A DNA stretch of 64,000 nt from Anopheles merus (taxonomy: Eukaryota; Arthropoda; Insecta; Diptera; Culicidae), in assembly GCF_017562075.2 (NCBI RefSeq), contig NC_054083.1, positions 18,778,928 to 18,842,927 on the forward strand, in the 5' to 3' direction. The notes under the pieces are model-generated. The model worked only from the letters and a program-made list of their open reading frames with translations. It made no database searches and was not told the origin of the DNA. The position numbers were made by a program, and so were the translations under genes. Positions within the stretch are counted from its first letter, which is position 1. The number at the start of each line of letters is the position of its first letter. This document shows positions 23,001-35,820 of this stretch, in pieces.

Positions 23001-23497
23001 TCAACAAGACAGACGGATAATGACAACCGCGCGTTTCCGTCCTCCAGGGCAGTTCATTCCACCCTCCCCCTCCGAAGCAGCAGTAACGATAGAAACGGTT
23101 GGAAAGGGAGCGAAGGCGAAGGGGATGCTGCTTCGCTGATCGCTGGCAATACGAGCTGGTGAAGAATGCGTTCTGTAACACACGATTGAAACTAAATCAT
23201 TCGCTCAGCAGTAACGCCGTTGGCTTTTACTACCTTTCATGCTCTTATGCAGTAGCACGCGTCCGGGTACGAGGGCGCGAACGATCATAAATGGTTCAGT
23301 CGGCGGAGTGTGGTTGTTTCGTTTTGATGTTTGCCGCCGCGCGCACCATCCGCACGGACCGCGGATCACCGGATCACGTTAGCTCCGATCGTAACCTCAA
23401 CACGCACGCACGCACGAGCGGGACCAGACACCAGGAACCAACCAGGGGTGTGTGAAGGGGTCTCCCGCATTGTATATGCGCCATCCATCCACCATTC

Positions 23498-23537
<40 letters not shown>

Positions 23538-26500
23538 AGAAAGAACGATGACGACGGGACCAACGAACGGCGGTCTCACTCACAGCAGAAGAGAAGTTGT
23601 CAATCAGTTTTACGAGGCGGAATAAATAAATAAAACAAATTAAGCCGCTACCGTCGTCTGCTCGAGCGAACCCGACCGAAGATATTAACTAATGAGTGCG
23701 CGCTGAGGAGGGATTAACGAAAACCGAACCTCAAAGGACATCATTTTGTGGGAGGACGGAAATATCTTCTGTTTGTGGGAGGTTTTTTTTCTATGAATTA
23801 ACCCCCCCCCCAGACGTAAAGGGTGTGTGTTTTGAAGAGTTTCCTTTGCCACACCGAACAACAACAACACTGGCCAAACGATGTTTATTAGTTGCCAATA
23901 ACTGCTACTTAATAGATTCGTTGTGTTCGGTGTTGGGACCAAGTTTTGGGTGCAATCGATCAAAATTACATTGATATTTAACGCCAAATAAAACTGGTTA
24001 ATAATTATCAAACGATGAAACTGTAATATCGATTAGCTTTTGATTAATTCGCCCATCCTAGGTCTGTTATGATTACGACTCGCACCTCTATATTTATACT
24101 AATAACAGGCTTGCTGATTTGCCCCCCTAGAACTCTAAGACGTAAAGCAGATCTCATGTTTTGGATCTTTCTCTTCCGCTTCCGTCCCTGCTTGAAACGA
24201 TCGTCGCTCACTTAACCTTTGCTCCTCCGCCTATCGACACTGGTATGAGCATCTACATGGCATTCCATTCGGCATTCCAAGCTGTTCTTATGCTATCCAG
24301 AACAAAATCATTCCTGTTTTGATGGTGTGCCAAACATTCAAACGTACATTTTTGCTTCCCCCGCCAATGGAATGTGAACGGATTAGGCTCGGAAGGGTGG
24401 TTTGTTTTCTGGGTAAATACACTTCTGTGGAGGAGGTACCATCAGATGTCTGATTTCGTTTTATGGTGACATTTATTTTTAATAGGTTCAACATATTACT
24501 CTGTGTTCTTAGACCACGCAACTCTAAGAAACCTCTTCTTTTTTTTAAATTTATCATATTTGGATCACGAAAGAAATTGATCTTCCCTCTTCACCCCCTT
24601 CTGCGGCATAGATTCCTCAAATTATTTGAGGGAGCAACTAGCGGGAAGGTTTATTGGATTATTGGTGTTGAAGGGTTGAGAAGATTGCTGTTATCCGAGC
24701 GAGTTTGAATTACAAAGTCGCATCCTTCGCGTGGCCCACACATCCGTAAGCCTTCATAAGAACTACATTCCAAAACGTTTTCAAAAATATAATCAAATCA
24801 GGAAAGAACTATTAATTCTTGTATATACAGTCGCTCTATAAATTGATGGTAAAGAATTCTGCATTCTGCATATAATTTTCATATTAACTTATTCATATTT
24901 CACATTACTTTATTGTCTGTTACATTTAATTTGTTTGACAATCTTGACCTTTTTGTGACAATTATGTTATCATTGCCTATCTGTGAACTCAAATTGGCTA
25001 AATGATGACCACAATGTGTTATATTTGTCATGTGTTAGATTATTATCATAGGTGTATCATTAATTGTTTGACATCAAATTATATATTTTTTTAATTTTAA
25101 CTAAAATATGACTGAGAATTGATGATAATCTTCCACCATAAAAACCAATGCTCGATGCTCCGGAAGATTATCAATCGAATGGTATCAAAATTTTAAGTTC
25201 TGCCTAAAAACTTTATGCTAAAAAAATAAGCATACTGTGTAGCTGTCATCAGATTGTGGGTGCCGGTATAAAAAGCTTCGAATTGATACCGATGATGTTT
25301 TTTTTTTTAAACATCATTTGGAGTTGTTTTCGTTGTACTTTCAGTTGTACACATGATGAACTAAATAAATCCTGCTGCGGAGCCATATTTAAAAATGATA
25401 AGTTAGTAAATTGACGAAAATATTTTGAGGTATTTACAGCGGCACCCACAGCACAACGGCACACTCTCTTTTATGATTGCAAACTTAGACAGCTTGCATG
25501 CAACATTTCGATTTGCAACATTCCCCTAAATGATTGAACTATTCTCTTATATGATTCGAAACCCTGTAAATTTGAAATTGGTAGGCAAAGGGCAAATATT
25601 TGGAGAAAATTAATGAAAGCATGACTGGTGAGAGCTCGGAGTCGGAAATAACCGATTCCGATTCCGTATTCAGAATCAATTCCAAAGCCGATTCCGAAAT
25701 AGATTTCGGAACCGACTCCAATTCCAGAACCGGCTACCGAGTCAGAATCGGCTCCGGAGTCGGAATCAAACTTGGCTCCAGAATCGGAATCAAACTTGGC
25801 TCCGGAATCGGAGTCAGTTCTAGAATTGAAATAGAATTGATTTCGGAACTGGTTTCGGAAACTGATTCCGGACGTACTATTCGATCCGATTCCATTAAAC
25901 TTCGGAGCTATTCGGAATCGAATCCGACCAAAATTTCATTTTTCCCATCACTAATTTGCATGACTTTCCCAATTAGAAGACTTTTAATTCATTGCAAATC
26001 TAATGTAAATTGCGCAAGTCATAATGTAATCTAAATTGCAAATGATCGTATGATCTTGTTTTGAGATGTTTACAATGATTTTCATCAAATAGGGTAGCAA
26101 TATAACCAAGATATATCGAAGATCCTTCATGATCAGAGAACAATGTGTTACTTCTTTTTTTAAATTTAAATGTGAAGTGGAGTTTGTTGGAACGTTGCTG
26201 AAATTAAGGCAAATATTTCACGCAATGTACCTTAACGCGTTTGGGTAGCACAAGTAGCACCACTACATAAATGAGTAAACCCGTTTACTAAAGTAAATAA
26301 ATGCATAACCAATGCAAAAGCAATCAAATCACACCCTACCTGTGTTTCCGTAACGTTCAACAGCTTGGCCATTTCCGTCCGCTCGTTCGACGAAAGGTAC
26401 TTCTTCACCTCGAACTGTTTCTCCAGCTCGAAGATCTGGCGCCCGGTGAAGGTGGTGCGCGCCTTCTTCTTGCGCCGATGATGACTAGGGGCGCTAGTGG

Positions 26501-27744
26501 TGGTCGTTTCCTCCTCGGTCAGCACGGCGCCGGCGGTCACACCGTTCGTCGGCACGCCCGCCGGCTTCGGCAGCGAAAACAGCGTCGACATGGTCATTGT
26601 GGCCGAGGCGACAGCATCGCTGACCGCGCTAAAATGGCCGTCGGCCGTCGAGGAGTCATCGTTCGACATGCAGATGTCCGAGTCGGCATCGCTCGAGTGG
26701 GCCAGTGCTGGAGGTGGCACAACACTCCGCGGACGTTGCTGGTGGTGGGCCGGCGTAAGATGGGCCGGCGTGTGTCGCTGATGGTAGTGCACCGAGGAGG
26801 ATCGTGTCGATTCTTGCGTGGAGTCTGAAAAGAGGAAATAATATAAATTTATTAGTTAGTCATGTCCATTTGCTCGTCTTCTCAAACTTGAGAGACTTGA
26901 CTTGACTTAAAACTGGAGAGAAGCAAAGAGAGGTGCTGATTTTACCTTCTTCGGACATAATTTTTCGCTCGTGAAAACGTTCCAATGAATTCCGACCTAA
27001 GCTGGGCGTTTTTCTACGCACAGGAGGCGTTACATTCGCCGACGAGGTGTGTTTCACTATGCACAGATTGAGCGGTTCATCGTTGGGACTCATGGTGCGC
27101 GTCCGTTCGACCACATTGGGCCGCTTCTCTTCGATCTCCTCCTCATCGCTGTCATCGTCCTGATCGACGGTAATGTTGTCCTCGTCCTCGACTATCGATC
27201 GCTGCTGCTGCTGATGCTGCTGCTGCTCCTCGACATCAGTTGGACGGTAATAGGTGGACGAAACGTCATCACGGCATTCCTCTTTGCTGGCTGCGTCGAA
27301 GAGACTGCGGTACGGCAGTTTGGTGTGATTGTCTTCCCCCATTGGGACATGGGAATTTGGCGTACCAGCAGCAGCGACGCCCGTTCCCTTCCACCCCAGA
27401 ATGTCCATGATGGAGTGCGGTGTCGGTGGCTGCTTCGGTGGGTTCGCGTACACGTGTGGATGCCACTGGGTTTGTTTTGTCCATTCATCGCTCGGTGCTT
27501 TGCTGTGCGCGAGCGGGGTACTTCGGTTGATGTCGTGATCCTCGGCCGTGTCGTCGTTGTGGTCACCATTTTTCAAGATCCTGTCCACGGATATGGATCG
27601 TGGTGGATTGTGATTGTTTGACTCATTGTTGCTGGGCGGTTGCTGCTGGTGCTCTTTGTCACTGTGGTTCGGTGAATGCTGATCATCCGGCACGTTGCTG
27701 TGGTAGAGATTCTTCACCTCTAGAACCTCTTCCGCTTGGGTCAT
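20093..27744 (-). CDS. NK7.1: NK-class homeodomain transcription factor, NK7.1-like
   Basis: Three exons read leftward: 27744-26946 (ATG, 266 codons plus 1 nt), 26824-26340 and 20614-20093 (stop). The phases agree and give 601 aa. The homeodomain straddles the second intron: the first part (RKKKARTTFTGRQIFELEKQ ... NVTETQ) ends exon 2, and VKIWFQNRRTKWKKQD opens exon 3. The intron therefore falls between homeodomain positions 44 and 45, a position shared by many NK/ANTP genes. WFQN and RRTKWKK are intact. Near the N-terminus, SISVDRILKNG resembles the TN/eh1 type of Groucho-binding motif. Acidic, Gln/His-rich and Ser-rich linkers fill the rest. The family is a nuclear DNA-binding regulator. 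NK7.1 is chosen over slouch or BarH because of the TGRQIFELEKQFEVKKYLSS stretch, recalled rather than searched. Drosophila NK7.1 and cv-c are, as I recall, also close together near 88B-C. Confidence 0.88.
21374..21708. mobile_element. Second Tc1/mariner-like MITE nested in the first
   Basis: The ends CAGTGAAGTATCTCTAAG and CTTAGAGAGATTTCACTG are inverted and flanked by TA (21372-21373 and 21709-21710). The interior repeats the TCTCTAAG(G/A)TGAA motif in both orientations. It is noncoding. Confidence 0.8.
22106..22426. mobile_element. hAT-like MITE with perfect 8-bp target duplication
   Basis: CAGGGGTCTCCAAACT at the left is inverted at the right as AGTTTGGAGACCCCTG. The flanks are GTCTAGAG at 22098-22105 and 22427-22434. 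An 8-bp duplication is the hAT signature. Next to the ends are CGCGGGCCGCATT palindromic blocks typical of such elements. It is noncoding. Confidence 0.88.
23498..23534. repeat. (GA)n microsatellite
   Basis: About 18 GA units in the GC-richer part of the NK7.1 intron. Confidence 0.85.
25626..25953. mobile_element. hAT-like element with a TTCCGA/GGAATC tandem-repeat core
   Basis: The right end CCCATCACTA is the complement of TAGTGATGGG, which matches the ends of the element at 50384-50695. The interior is a degenerate array of TCGGAATC/GATTCCGA units (about 25635-25930). The left end TGGTGAGAGC is diverged, and no clean target duplication adjoins it, although GCATGACT occurs near both ends. 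The ORF through the array is a by-product of repeat periodicity. Confidence 0.5.
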
Positions 27745-29100
27745 TTTTAGTTCACTGGGCCTGGGAGCGGGGGGCGCACAGGTTTCAATCAATCTTAAGC
27801 TCGACGTACGTACGAATCACATCAAATACCCGTAACACGTGTTTTTCGCAGAGCTTATCTGAAAAACATAATAGATCATATGACATAATTAAAATGTATA
27901 TAAAAGTAAACCTGTTTAGACAATTATGAATGCCAGTAGAGCAATCCCTTTTTCTTTAGAGACTTCAATGCTATCAAAAGACAGGAACAGGACAGCATAA
28001 ATATAAAACAGCTTTTAGATCTGTTTTCTAAACTTCACCCTTAATATTTCGTGCAATATACCACGAATTGACGAGTAATAAATTAAATATGAAAGCCAAG
28101 GAGCATGACCATGTTGTCCATTATCAAGGTAATTTAATTAATTGTTCAGTGAACAAACAAAATTGAAAAACAAACATCAACATCGACGTTTTCCGGTCCC
28201 AATTACACTGCTTTCTTTACCGAAAGACGACAGTATCAGTTGTATAAATAAAAACGAAACATCGTTGGCCTCATCGAACCAAACAGTGTGACGAAATCTC
28301 AAATGTTCTATTAATACCCACTTCATGTCACTATAAATATGACAGGACAGTCAAATTCATGGTGAAAAATATTCCATCTGCTTCAACTCTTCTCGGCAGC
28401 GGACTAATAAATTTGATGTGGCCCCCAACATTTTCATTCTTTACGATCCACCATCACCACCGTTATTAAGAATCATGATGAGATTAAGCAACCACGCTCC
28501 CTCTTTCTCCCTCCATCTCTCATGCTCTTTTCGCTTTTTGTATGAGCAATTATTTAAAGGAATAATATGTCTTTTTCATTTTGTCGCAGCTTTTATAGCC
28601 TAAGTGACGTAAATTAAATTTGTTTACTTGTTGCGACCCTAATAAACCATAATCTCCAATGTATCCAATGGTATCGATTCGTTTGTTTGTATGATACTGC
28701 TTTCAAATTCACGTAATCTGTTGCATTTGTGTGATGCAATCAAACTACTATTTTATTTATTTTTTTATCTATACCACGGCACATACATTTATATTTATCT
28801 ACATCGCGGCATGAAGCTGACTTGGTTTTATCGAAACATAACACACATTTTAAAATTCTTCTAGAATTTGTGATAAAAAAAAAACTTTGACCCAGTATTC
28901 GTGTTATTCGAGTATCCGGGCGAGGTCGAGTCCCGATGAGCCCTGATAAACGGCGTTCCACTATAAGTATATTTACAAAACGTCAATAAAACGTGTTAGA
29001 CTGGAAAGATCCTATTGGATTCCAAATTAGCCCGTATAAATAATTGAGAACCCCTGAAAAACACTTATAGGCAGAATATTAGTCAGAAAGGCACAACGGT
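27745..29100. other. Region upstream of NK7.1
   Basis: The bases just before ATG 27744 (CGCTCCCAG on the gene strand) could be a splice acceptor, so noncoding 5' exons may lie further right. The rest is AT-rich with no ORF of interest. A conserved-looking TG/AC-rich block at 28400-28500 cannot be assigned. Confidence 0.4.
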
Positions 29101-29104
29101 TCAA

Positions 29105-29720
29105 TTGGAAACCTGTTTAAATATCTTATTTCTTAGAAACAATTTCTTTGTCGTAACAATAGCACTTTCATTGCTCATTACAGAAAACAGAGTCAAAACT
29201 GATAATGTTGTGTCTGACGAGTTCGATAGTTTATCTGGAGTAATCCAAGGTAGTAATTTAGGACCGTTGTTATTCTTGCTGTTTATCAACGATTTGACCA
29301 CTTGTGTTCCACCCAATATTTGTCTAGTGTATACTGACGATATTAAACTGTGTTTGCCTGTTAAAACTCGGAATGATTGTTGTTTATTACAACAGTTCAT
29401 AGACTCTTTGAATTATTGGTGCTTAGATAATGTTATAGATCATTCGCAATTGACAAATGCTTCATAACAACGTTTCACAGATTAAAGCACCCAATTGAAT
29501 TTGATCATTATCGGGCAGGTAGGACATTACTTCGTCGGCAGCATGTGTGCGATTTAGGCTTGACTTTGGGCTCATACATTATTATGGTTTATTGATCGTC
29601 AACTTCGCGAAAGATATGATCTATTTTGCCTAAAATCAATCTATGTTTGTTTAGCTCGTTCCATTATTTACTATTGTTCTATTATTTGGTTTCCGCATAT
29701 TGCTAGTTGAAAATCGTAAT
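29105..29720 (+). mobile_element. Decayed non-LTR reverse-transcriptase fragment
   Basis: The stretch GVIQGSNLGPLLFLLFINDL, followed by VYTDDIKL, matches RT motifs B and C (the usual catalytic box (Y/F)ADD reads YTDD). Further fragments in shifted frames (DLGLTLGS near 29545, and LVRS/IIW-like residues near 29660) continue the order. Stops and frameshifts make it a pseudogene. Its edges are not defined. Confidence 0.65.
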
Positions 29721-32700
29721 TAAGTTTAAATCTGTTCAACATAGTTTACTAGACTATCTATGAATTTTCCACCTTTGAGAGGTGTTAATTTTATGCCAGG
29801 CTATTTTATTTTTATTTTATTAATTGCTCGGTCACGTTGGGTTACAGCAATAGTGCTTACTGACTATAGTATACAATTATTCACGAAGGAGTTGGAAGGA
29901 GTTTATGGTACGGAAAAGGAGCGAAGACGGGATCGGTAGACAGGATAGGATATGTTGAAATCGAACAGATCAGAAGTACTATTAAAAGACGACATAGCTC
30001 TTACAAAAGACTCATTGCGAGCAAAACGTGTACGACATATAGGTAACTGGAGACGAAAACGATATCGTAAGGTGCGACAAGGTGCATACAAATGTAAGCG
30101 CGACAGAAGTGAAGGAGTATCAATCGTATTGGGCAATATGCCAGCGACGAAAGAAGCCTGAGCGACCGAGAGGCGGTGCTCCAACTTGGCAAGGCTTAAT
30201 AGAGTGCATCTATCGTCATACGAAGGAAGCGGAATAGAGTATAGTGTATATAGAGTATATAGTGACCATTGTTTGTTCTTAGGTCTTTAAACGCATGAAC
30301 ATCGTCACAAAGTTAATCAATGTGTGTTTGTCAGCAAATTATTAAATAATGAATTGGATGCACCTTCTCTATTAAGAAAGCTTAACATTTATGCACCTGC
30401 TAGAACACTTCGATCGCACAATTTACTTAATACCGTACCGCACACTCTATAAAACTAACTATCCTGTATTATTAATGGCAAACCAATTTAAGGACAGGAT
30501 TGATCATTTTGATTTTTATCTCCCGACGTATAAGACGAGCCTTTTATTGCTTTTCAATTTAAATGATAATATTCGTTCATCTAGGGATTAGTTCGAATGT
30601 TAATAATAATATAGTTTAATAAGTCGTAACCCAAATATGCAGGTTAAGTATATCTATAAATAAATAAAATTGAACTGGAGAAAGCTGAACTAATAACATC
30701 CTATTGCACGCAGCAATTATTTGTCGGGGTATTCATTCATATCTTAGACCTTTCCTCTCCTTCCAGCACACACTTACTAAGTTCCTTAGCATCTGTGTCG
30801 GAAAGCTAATGATGATCGCATTTGATATTATTTAGAAGGGGTTTCATATCTCAGATTGTAGCATGGTTCGTTCCAATTTTTAATTATTATTAATCATGAA
30901 TTATACAATCAAAGAAGAACATTATCTATTAAGCTAACATTTATTTTTGGAATTAAAGAGGCGACCAATGAGACCAATAGGTTGACTATTGATTTGAAAT
31001 TAAAAATAACTATAGATTTGAAATTTAATCTTATCTTATTGAAAATTATATCTACAATGAGAACTTTTTTGCATACTTTATATGTTATTTTTTAGTCAAA
31101 CCATGGCATTGGTAAAGCCTTATGAAACTTGAGGTAAATTACTGTTTGATCAATGGTTGTATGGCATTTTATTATGAATCGTTCATTACGAGACTAAAAG
31201 GGACAAAAAAACATTTAAACATTAATCAGGAGCATATTTATTCACACACACTCACAAACGACTTTTGCCCCGCGAGCACGCTTGTGTTCAAAATCGTTCA
31301 ATCGCCGTTTATGTTTAGTTGCACAGCAAGTGCGCACCGTTTATGCAATAAATTATGCAACATTATAGCAAATGTTAACCATATTGCGCTGCGTGCCCGT
31401 GTGCGTGTGTATGCCACCAGTATGCCCGGCGTAGTGCTAATAAAATTGTTTTGCAAACATATCATCGCAACCAGCGCAACTTAGAAGACTTCTTCTTCAT
31501 CCGGTTCATGCTTGCAAACTCGAGAACGTTTCCCAAACTGAGCGCATCCCACACCACCCTCGCAACAGCCCAAACGAAATCGCTTTCCGCATCCGCAAGT
31601 TCGGCAAGTTCTACATTTCACCACGGATCAATAAATCGTTCCCGGAACTATTTCTCCATGCTTCTTCGGCATCATGATGTATCAGCCACCAATACAAAAC
31701 AAACTGTAGCTCATGCTGCAAATACGCCAGAATCTCCCGGGGCGTTCCGGGGTTACTGTAGCATTATTGTCCATCCCGGGGCAGCTCACGGAATGGATCC
31801 ATTCCACATTGCTTCCCTACCGTTTCCCTCTTCACTTCCAGTCGAACCACACGCTTGCACTTAGGTGCACTGCAACCCCGGACAGGGGGGGGGGGGGGAA
31901 CTAAGGCTAATGCCCACAACCCACCGGAGGCGTTTATCGAAAGGAACGCAAAATTTATTCAATTATTAATAAACACAAAATGGAGCACACACACAGAGTG
32001 GCCCGGCCGGCCGGTTGGCAAAACAAATGTTAAACCATGGAAACTGATGATGCTGTGGCGAGTGTTCTCTGGGAGATGATGATGATGATGGCGAAGTACC
32101 ATACTTCAACCGGACAAACACACACAACGGAGCCGGAGAAACCCAAACCGATCGAATTTATCGATGCACACAAACACACTCCATTCGGGGGTGTGTGGGT
32201 GGGTGTGTTGGGGTGCCCGGGTGTGTTAAATTTGCATCAGGCAGATTGTTCGCATATCGATTTAATTGTCTTATGTATCTTTTATTCATACTCATATCTG
32301 TCACAATGTCTCACCACATTCCCCTCGCAAATAACCTTTTGCACCCAAACCACCATCAGCAGCACCATCATCATCATCAGCCACATCGTCGGTGTCACCA
32401 GGCGAGAGCACATTTTCGAAATACTCTTTCAGCCCTCTTACTTCCCCCTTCCCCCTGCTACTACTACTACTCTACATCATCATAATCGTCAATAACAATT
32501 TCATTAAGCATTCCGCTTGTCCTCACTGCCAGCACTGCCTGCATCACTCAGCAGAACCGTCCACCTTTGCCATGGACTGCGCAAATCACAGACTCGTGGA
32601 CGTTGCGGACGGGAGATGCATCCGGGAAGTGGCGCGCGTACGTCGTCAACAGTTTCGTTGGTTGGTTGGTTGGCGTGTCTGCTCCAAAGCGAGCACAAGC

Positions 32701-35700
32701 GATGAAGAACAATTTAAGCATGCCATGAGAATGCTCTTCTCTGTCTATCTCTCTCTCGTTCATCCCAATAGCCCACGAAAAGATGTTCTTCTTCGAGTCG
32801 AGTTGAGACAATTCGGGACACTGGTGGCTCCTCTCGCATGCTTCTCCCTTTCCCTTTTGTTCACGACGCAATAAAAGGCCGGGGTAATCTACACCAATAG
32901 AACAGAAGTTGGACGCTGTGCGAGTAGCCCGTCTGTCAGAGGGTCAGAAAGATACCTCATCTTCATCTCACCCATCATCATCATCATCGCCATCATCAAT
33001 TTCCTCCTCCGAAACCTTTCGGAAGCGTACATTTTCGATTACGTTTTTGAAATGCCAGCCCACCGGTTATGTATGGCCTGTCGGTGGTGTTCAAGCTTCT
33101 CTTCCTCATGCCTTTTTCCGCTGGTTTTACAGTCTCACCGTCTCCCACAGATGATGCGGGATGAAGCGGGTCGCAAGATGGATGCAACGCATCGCACCAG
33201 AATTATACGAATGATTTGCTCGAATCATATACACGTATACATAGGACGTACCGCCATCCACACACACACATACACACACACGTGCACAGTATAAGTATAT
33301 GGGTGCGTGTTTGCTACGAAATGAGTCAATTACCATTTAACATCGGCGCACCCTATGATGTTAATTGATGGCTTGTGAAGTATCTTTCATTCCCTTTCCC
33401 AAATCTTCCCAGCCATGGCCGTTCGTGCGTTCGTCTGCTTCTCTTCCGTGTACCATTCTTTCCTACCACCCTCCTCCTCCTTTTCGCATGGGTTGTTTGT
33501 GAGAGCGCGATCCAAACAACAGGACAATATCCGGAAGCAGCAGCAGCAGCAGCAGCATCTCGTTTATCTCGTTTCGTATCGGATGGTTTGGCAGAGCATA
33601 CAAAGAGAGTATGGGCTGATGTGGATGTGTGTGAGAAAGAGGATGATGGAAGAGGATGGCGATGGGAAGGATGCTGCTGCGCTCGTGTGCATGGTTGGCT
33701 ATATCAATCTACGGCACCGCTCAGTAAATACGGTCCACCTATACACCATCACGCTGCTGTACGGGGCAAGTGCGCGCACACACCCGCAACACTCTTCTGA
33801 ACATGCCACGAACGCCACACACACACACACAATGCAAGCACAGGAAACGATAAGTTCCTATCGGGGTTTTTGGGCAATTAATCATTGGTAATGGAACGAA
33901 CGTATTGCTAGCCTAGTGTACACAAGTGTAAGGAAAGGGACTTTTATCTGTTTTTCTCGTGTAAATGTTTTCAGCTTTTCGCTTTCATTGCCGTTTATTA
34001 ACCCACTTCATTTTCTCGTTGCTTTTAGTTTCGTCTTGCTTCTTCGGAACCAATCAATTGTGATGAATAATAGCCTAGCACAGGTTAAATTGATAACGTC
34101 CAATCCAGTAGAAGAGCATATCAATACATTTAAAAGGTTGTAATATTTCTTGGCGTGTGTTTTTGCAAGTGTTATGATGGCTTAAAATTAATCTAGTCTT
34201 ATTCACGATTAACTGAAATGACTTTTAATTAAATGTGTGCATCCATTTACACACGATCAAACGTATTTCAATGCCCGTTCCGATTCTTCTTTTATTAATA
34301 GGAAACCAGCACAGGAGATAAAGGAAGCTTTATTTCTTAAGATCATTGTGCCAAAAAAGAAGAAATAATAAGAAATGCTATTCCATAAAATAATTCGAAA
34401 TACTGTTTCGTTTAATTAAATATTATTTTCAATTTTAATTCAGACTAATAGCAAACTAAATATACCCCAAATATCTTTTTTAACATATCAATATAAATTT
34501 ATATGATCAATTCAATATTTAAATAGTTCAATATTAATCAATCTATCAGTACAAATGCAGGGATGGTATGATTTGAACCATAAATTCAGTTGGCTTAGTT
34601 AAGAACGAATAGAAGTTTTGGTATTATGAATCAACTGTTGTTAGCCAAGGGAAAAGTTGAGATAAATGCTTAAATGTTTTAATGTGTTTGTCATTAATGT
34701 GCGATACCATGAAGTAATGATGTACACAATTTTTATGGTGGTTTAAGACATTTAAAATAAATATTTTATTTTATTTTTCCAGAGTACATGCACAACATTT
34801 TTTATCAATGGAGTATTTAATTTCTAAACATGGTGCGTAAAACAAGTCAAACAATGTTATTTTAATTGGTTATTATTATATATAGTCCTGTGTTTTCGCT
34901 TGGTGCACACCATCGAATGTAAACTCCTTCATCAGCAATTGGCTATTACAGCCGAGGTTTTGATCACGTGTTCGCATGTGAGTGAAAAGGATATGAAAAG
35001 CTTATTTATATAGTAAAAAATATAAACAACAGCTTTAGAACATTGTGATTAATCAACAATAAACAAGTCAGTCAAATTATTTTATTACCTTCGCTTAAAC
35101 AATGTGTGGTAATGCGCAAGACAAGTCCAAACAAACCTTGTATATGGGCAATTACAAACTGTTTCTCACGTAAGAGGAGGCACTTCTAGCTAAAAATGTT
35201 TTATTTTTACAAATGGATAAAAATGCTTCATTTTCTGAAAATTCAAATACACTTGCGCAAATAAATCCAATGCGTATTCAAGGTATAAATTCGATCCATT
35301 TGCCACCAGTGTTGGGCCGTTCGGCAAGACAAACGCAGAACATGTGCTAACAACAACGCAATCAAGATTTTTAAAGATAAGCATACAATGAACGCGCTCG
35401 AGGGGTCTGGAGCTTAAAAGAGATTCATTTTAAGAGATACTAATTGATCATAGAGAGACTTTACTGTAAAAAAAACATCGCTTAAGTGTGTTTAAATAAA
35501 ATTCCTGTTATGACCATTTTGCACAATGTTATTGCATTGCGATTTGATTGAAGAAAAAAAACGCTCAAATATAAATTACAATAATTACAATACATCAACA
35601 GCATTTTTAAAGGTAACTTATCATTCCGTGCCGCGCACCTTCACGCGCAAACGATGCGCCAGCAGAAAGCCGGAGGGGACCAATAATATTCGATGATAAA

Positions 35701-35772
35701 TCATACCAGCAAATAAGTCTACCATTAATAGGCTGCTGCGATGAAACAAGCAATATCCACAGTGGGAAAGAG

Positions 35773-35820
<48 letters not shown>

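Larger units (their letters stand above)
20615..26339 (-). other. Intron of NK7.1 inside the homeodomain
   Basis: A 5.7-kb intron separates homeodomain residues 44 and 45. It holds the nested transposons at 21249-22509, a GC-richer block with GA repeats (22.9-23.7 kb), AT-rich sequence (23.9-25.5 kb) and a hAT-like element with a tandem-repeat core (25.6-25.95 kb). No coding sequence is supported. Confidence 0.7.

Noticed and set aside
25600..26034. 144-codon ORF rich in Ser, Asp and Gly
   Set aside because: It is the translation of a GATTCCGA-type tandem array inside a hAT-like element.
27049..27621. 190-codon plus-strand ORF
   Set aside because: It is antisense to NK7.1 exon 1, which is fixed as coding by splice phase and the homeodomain.
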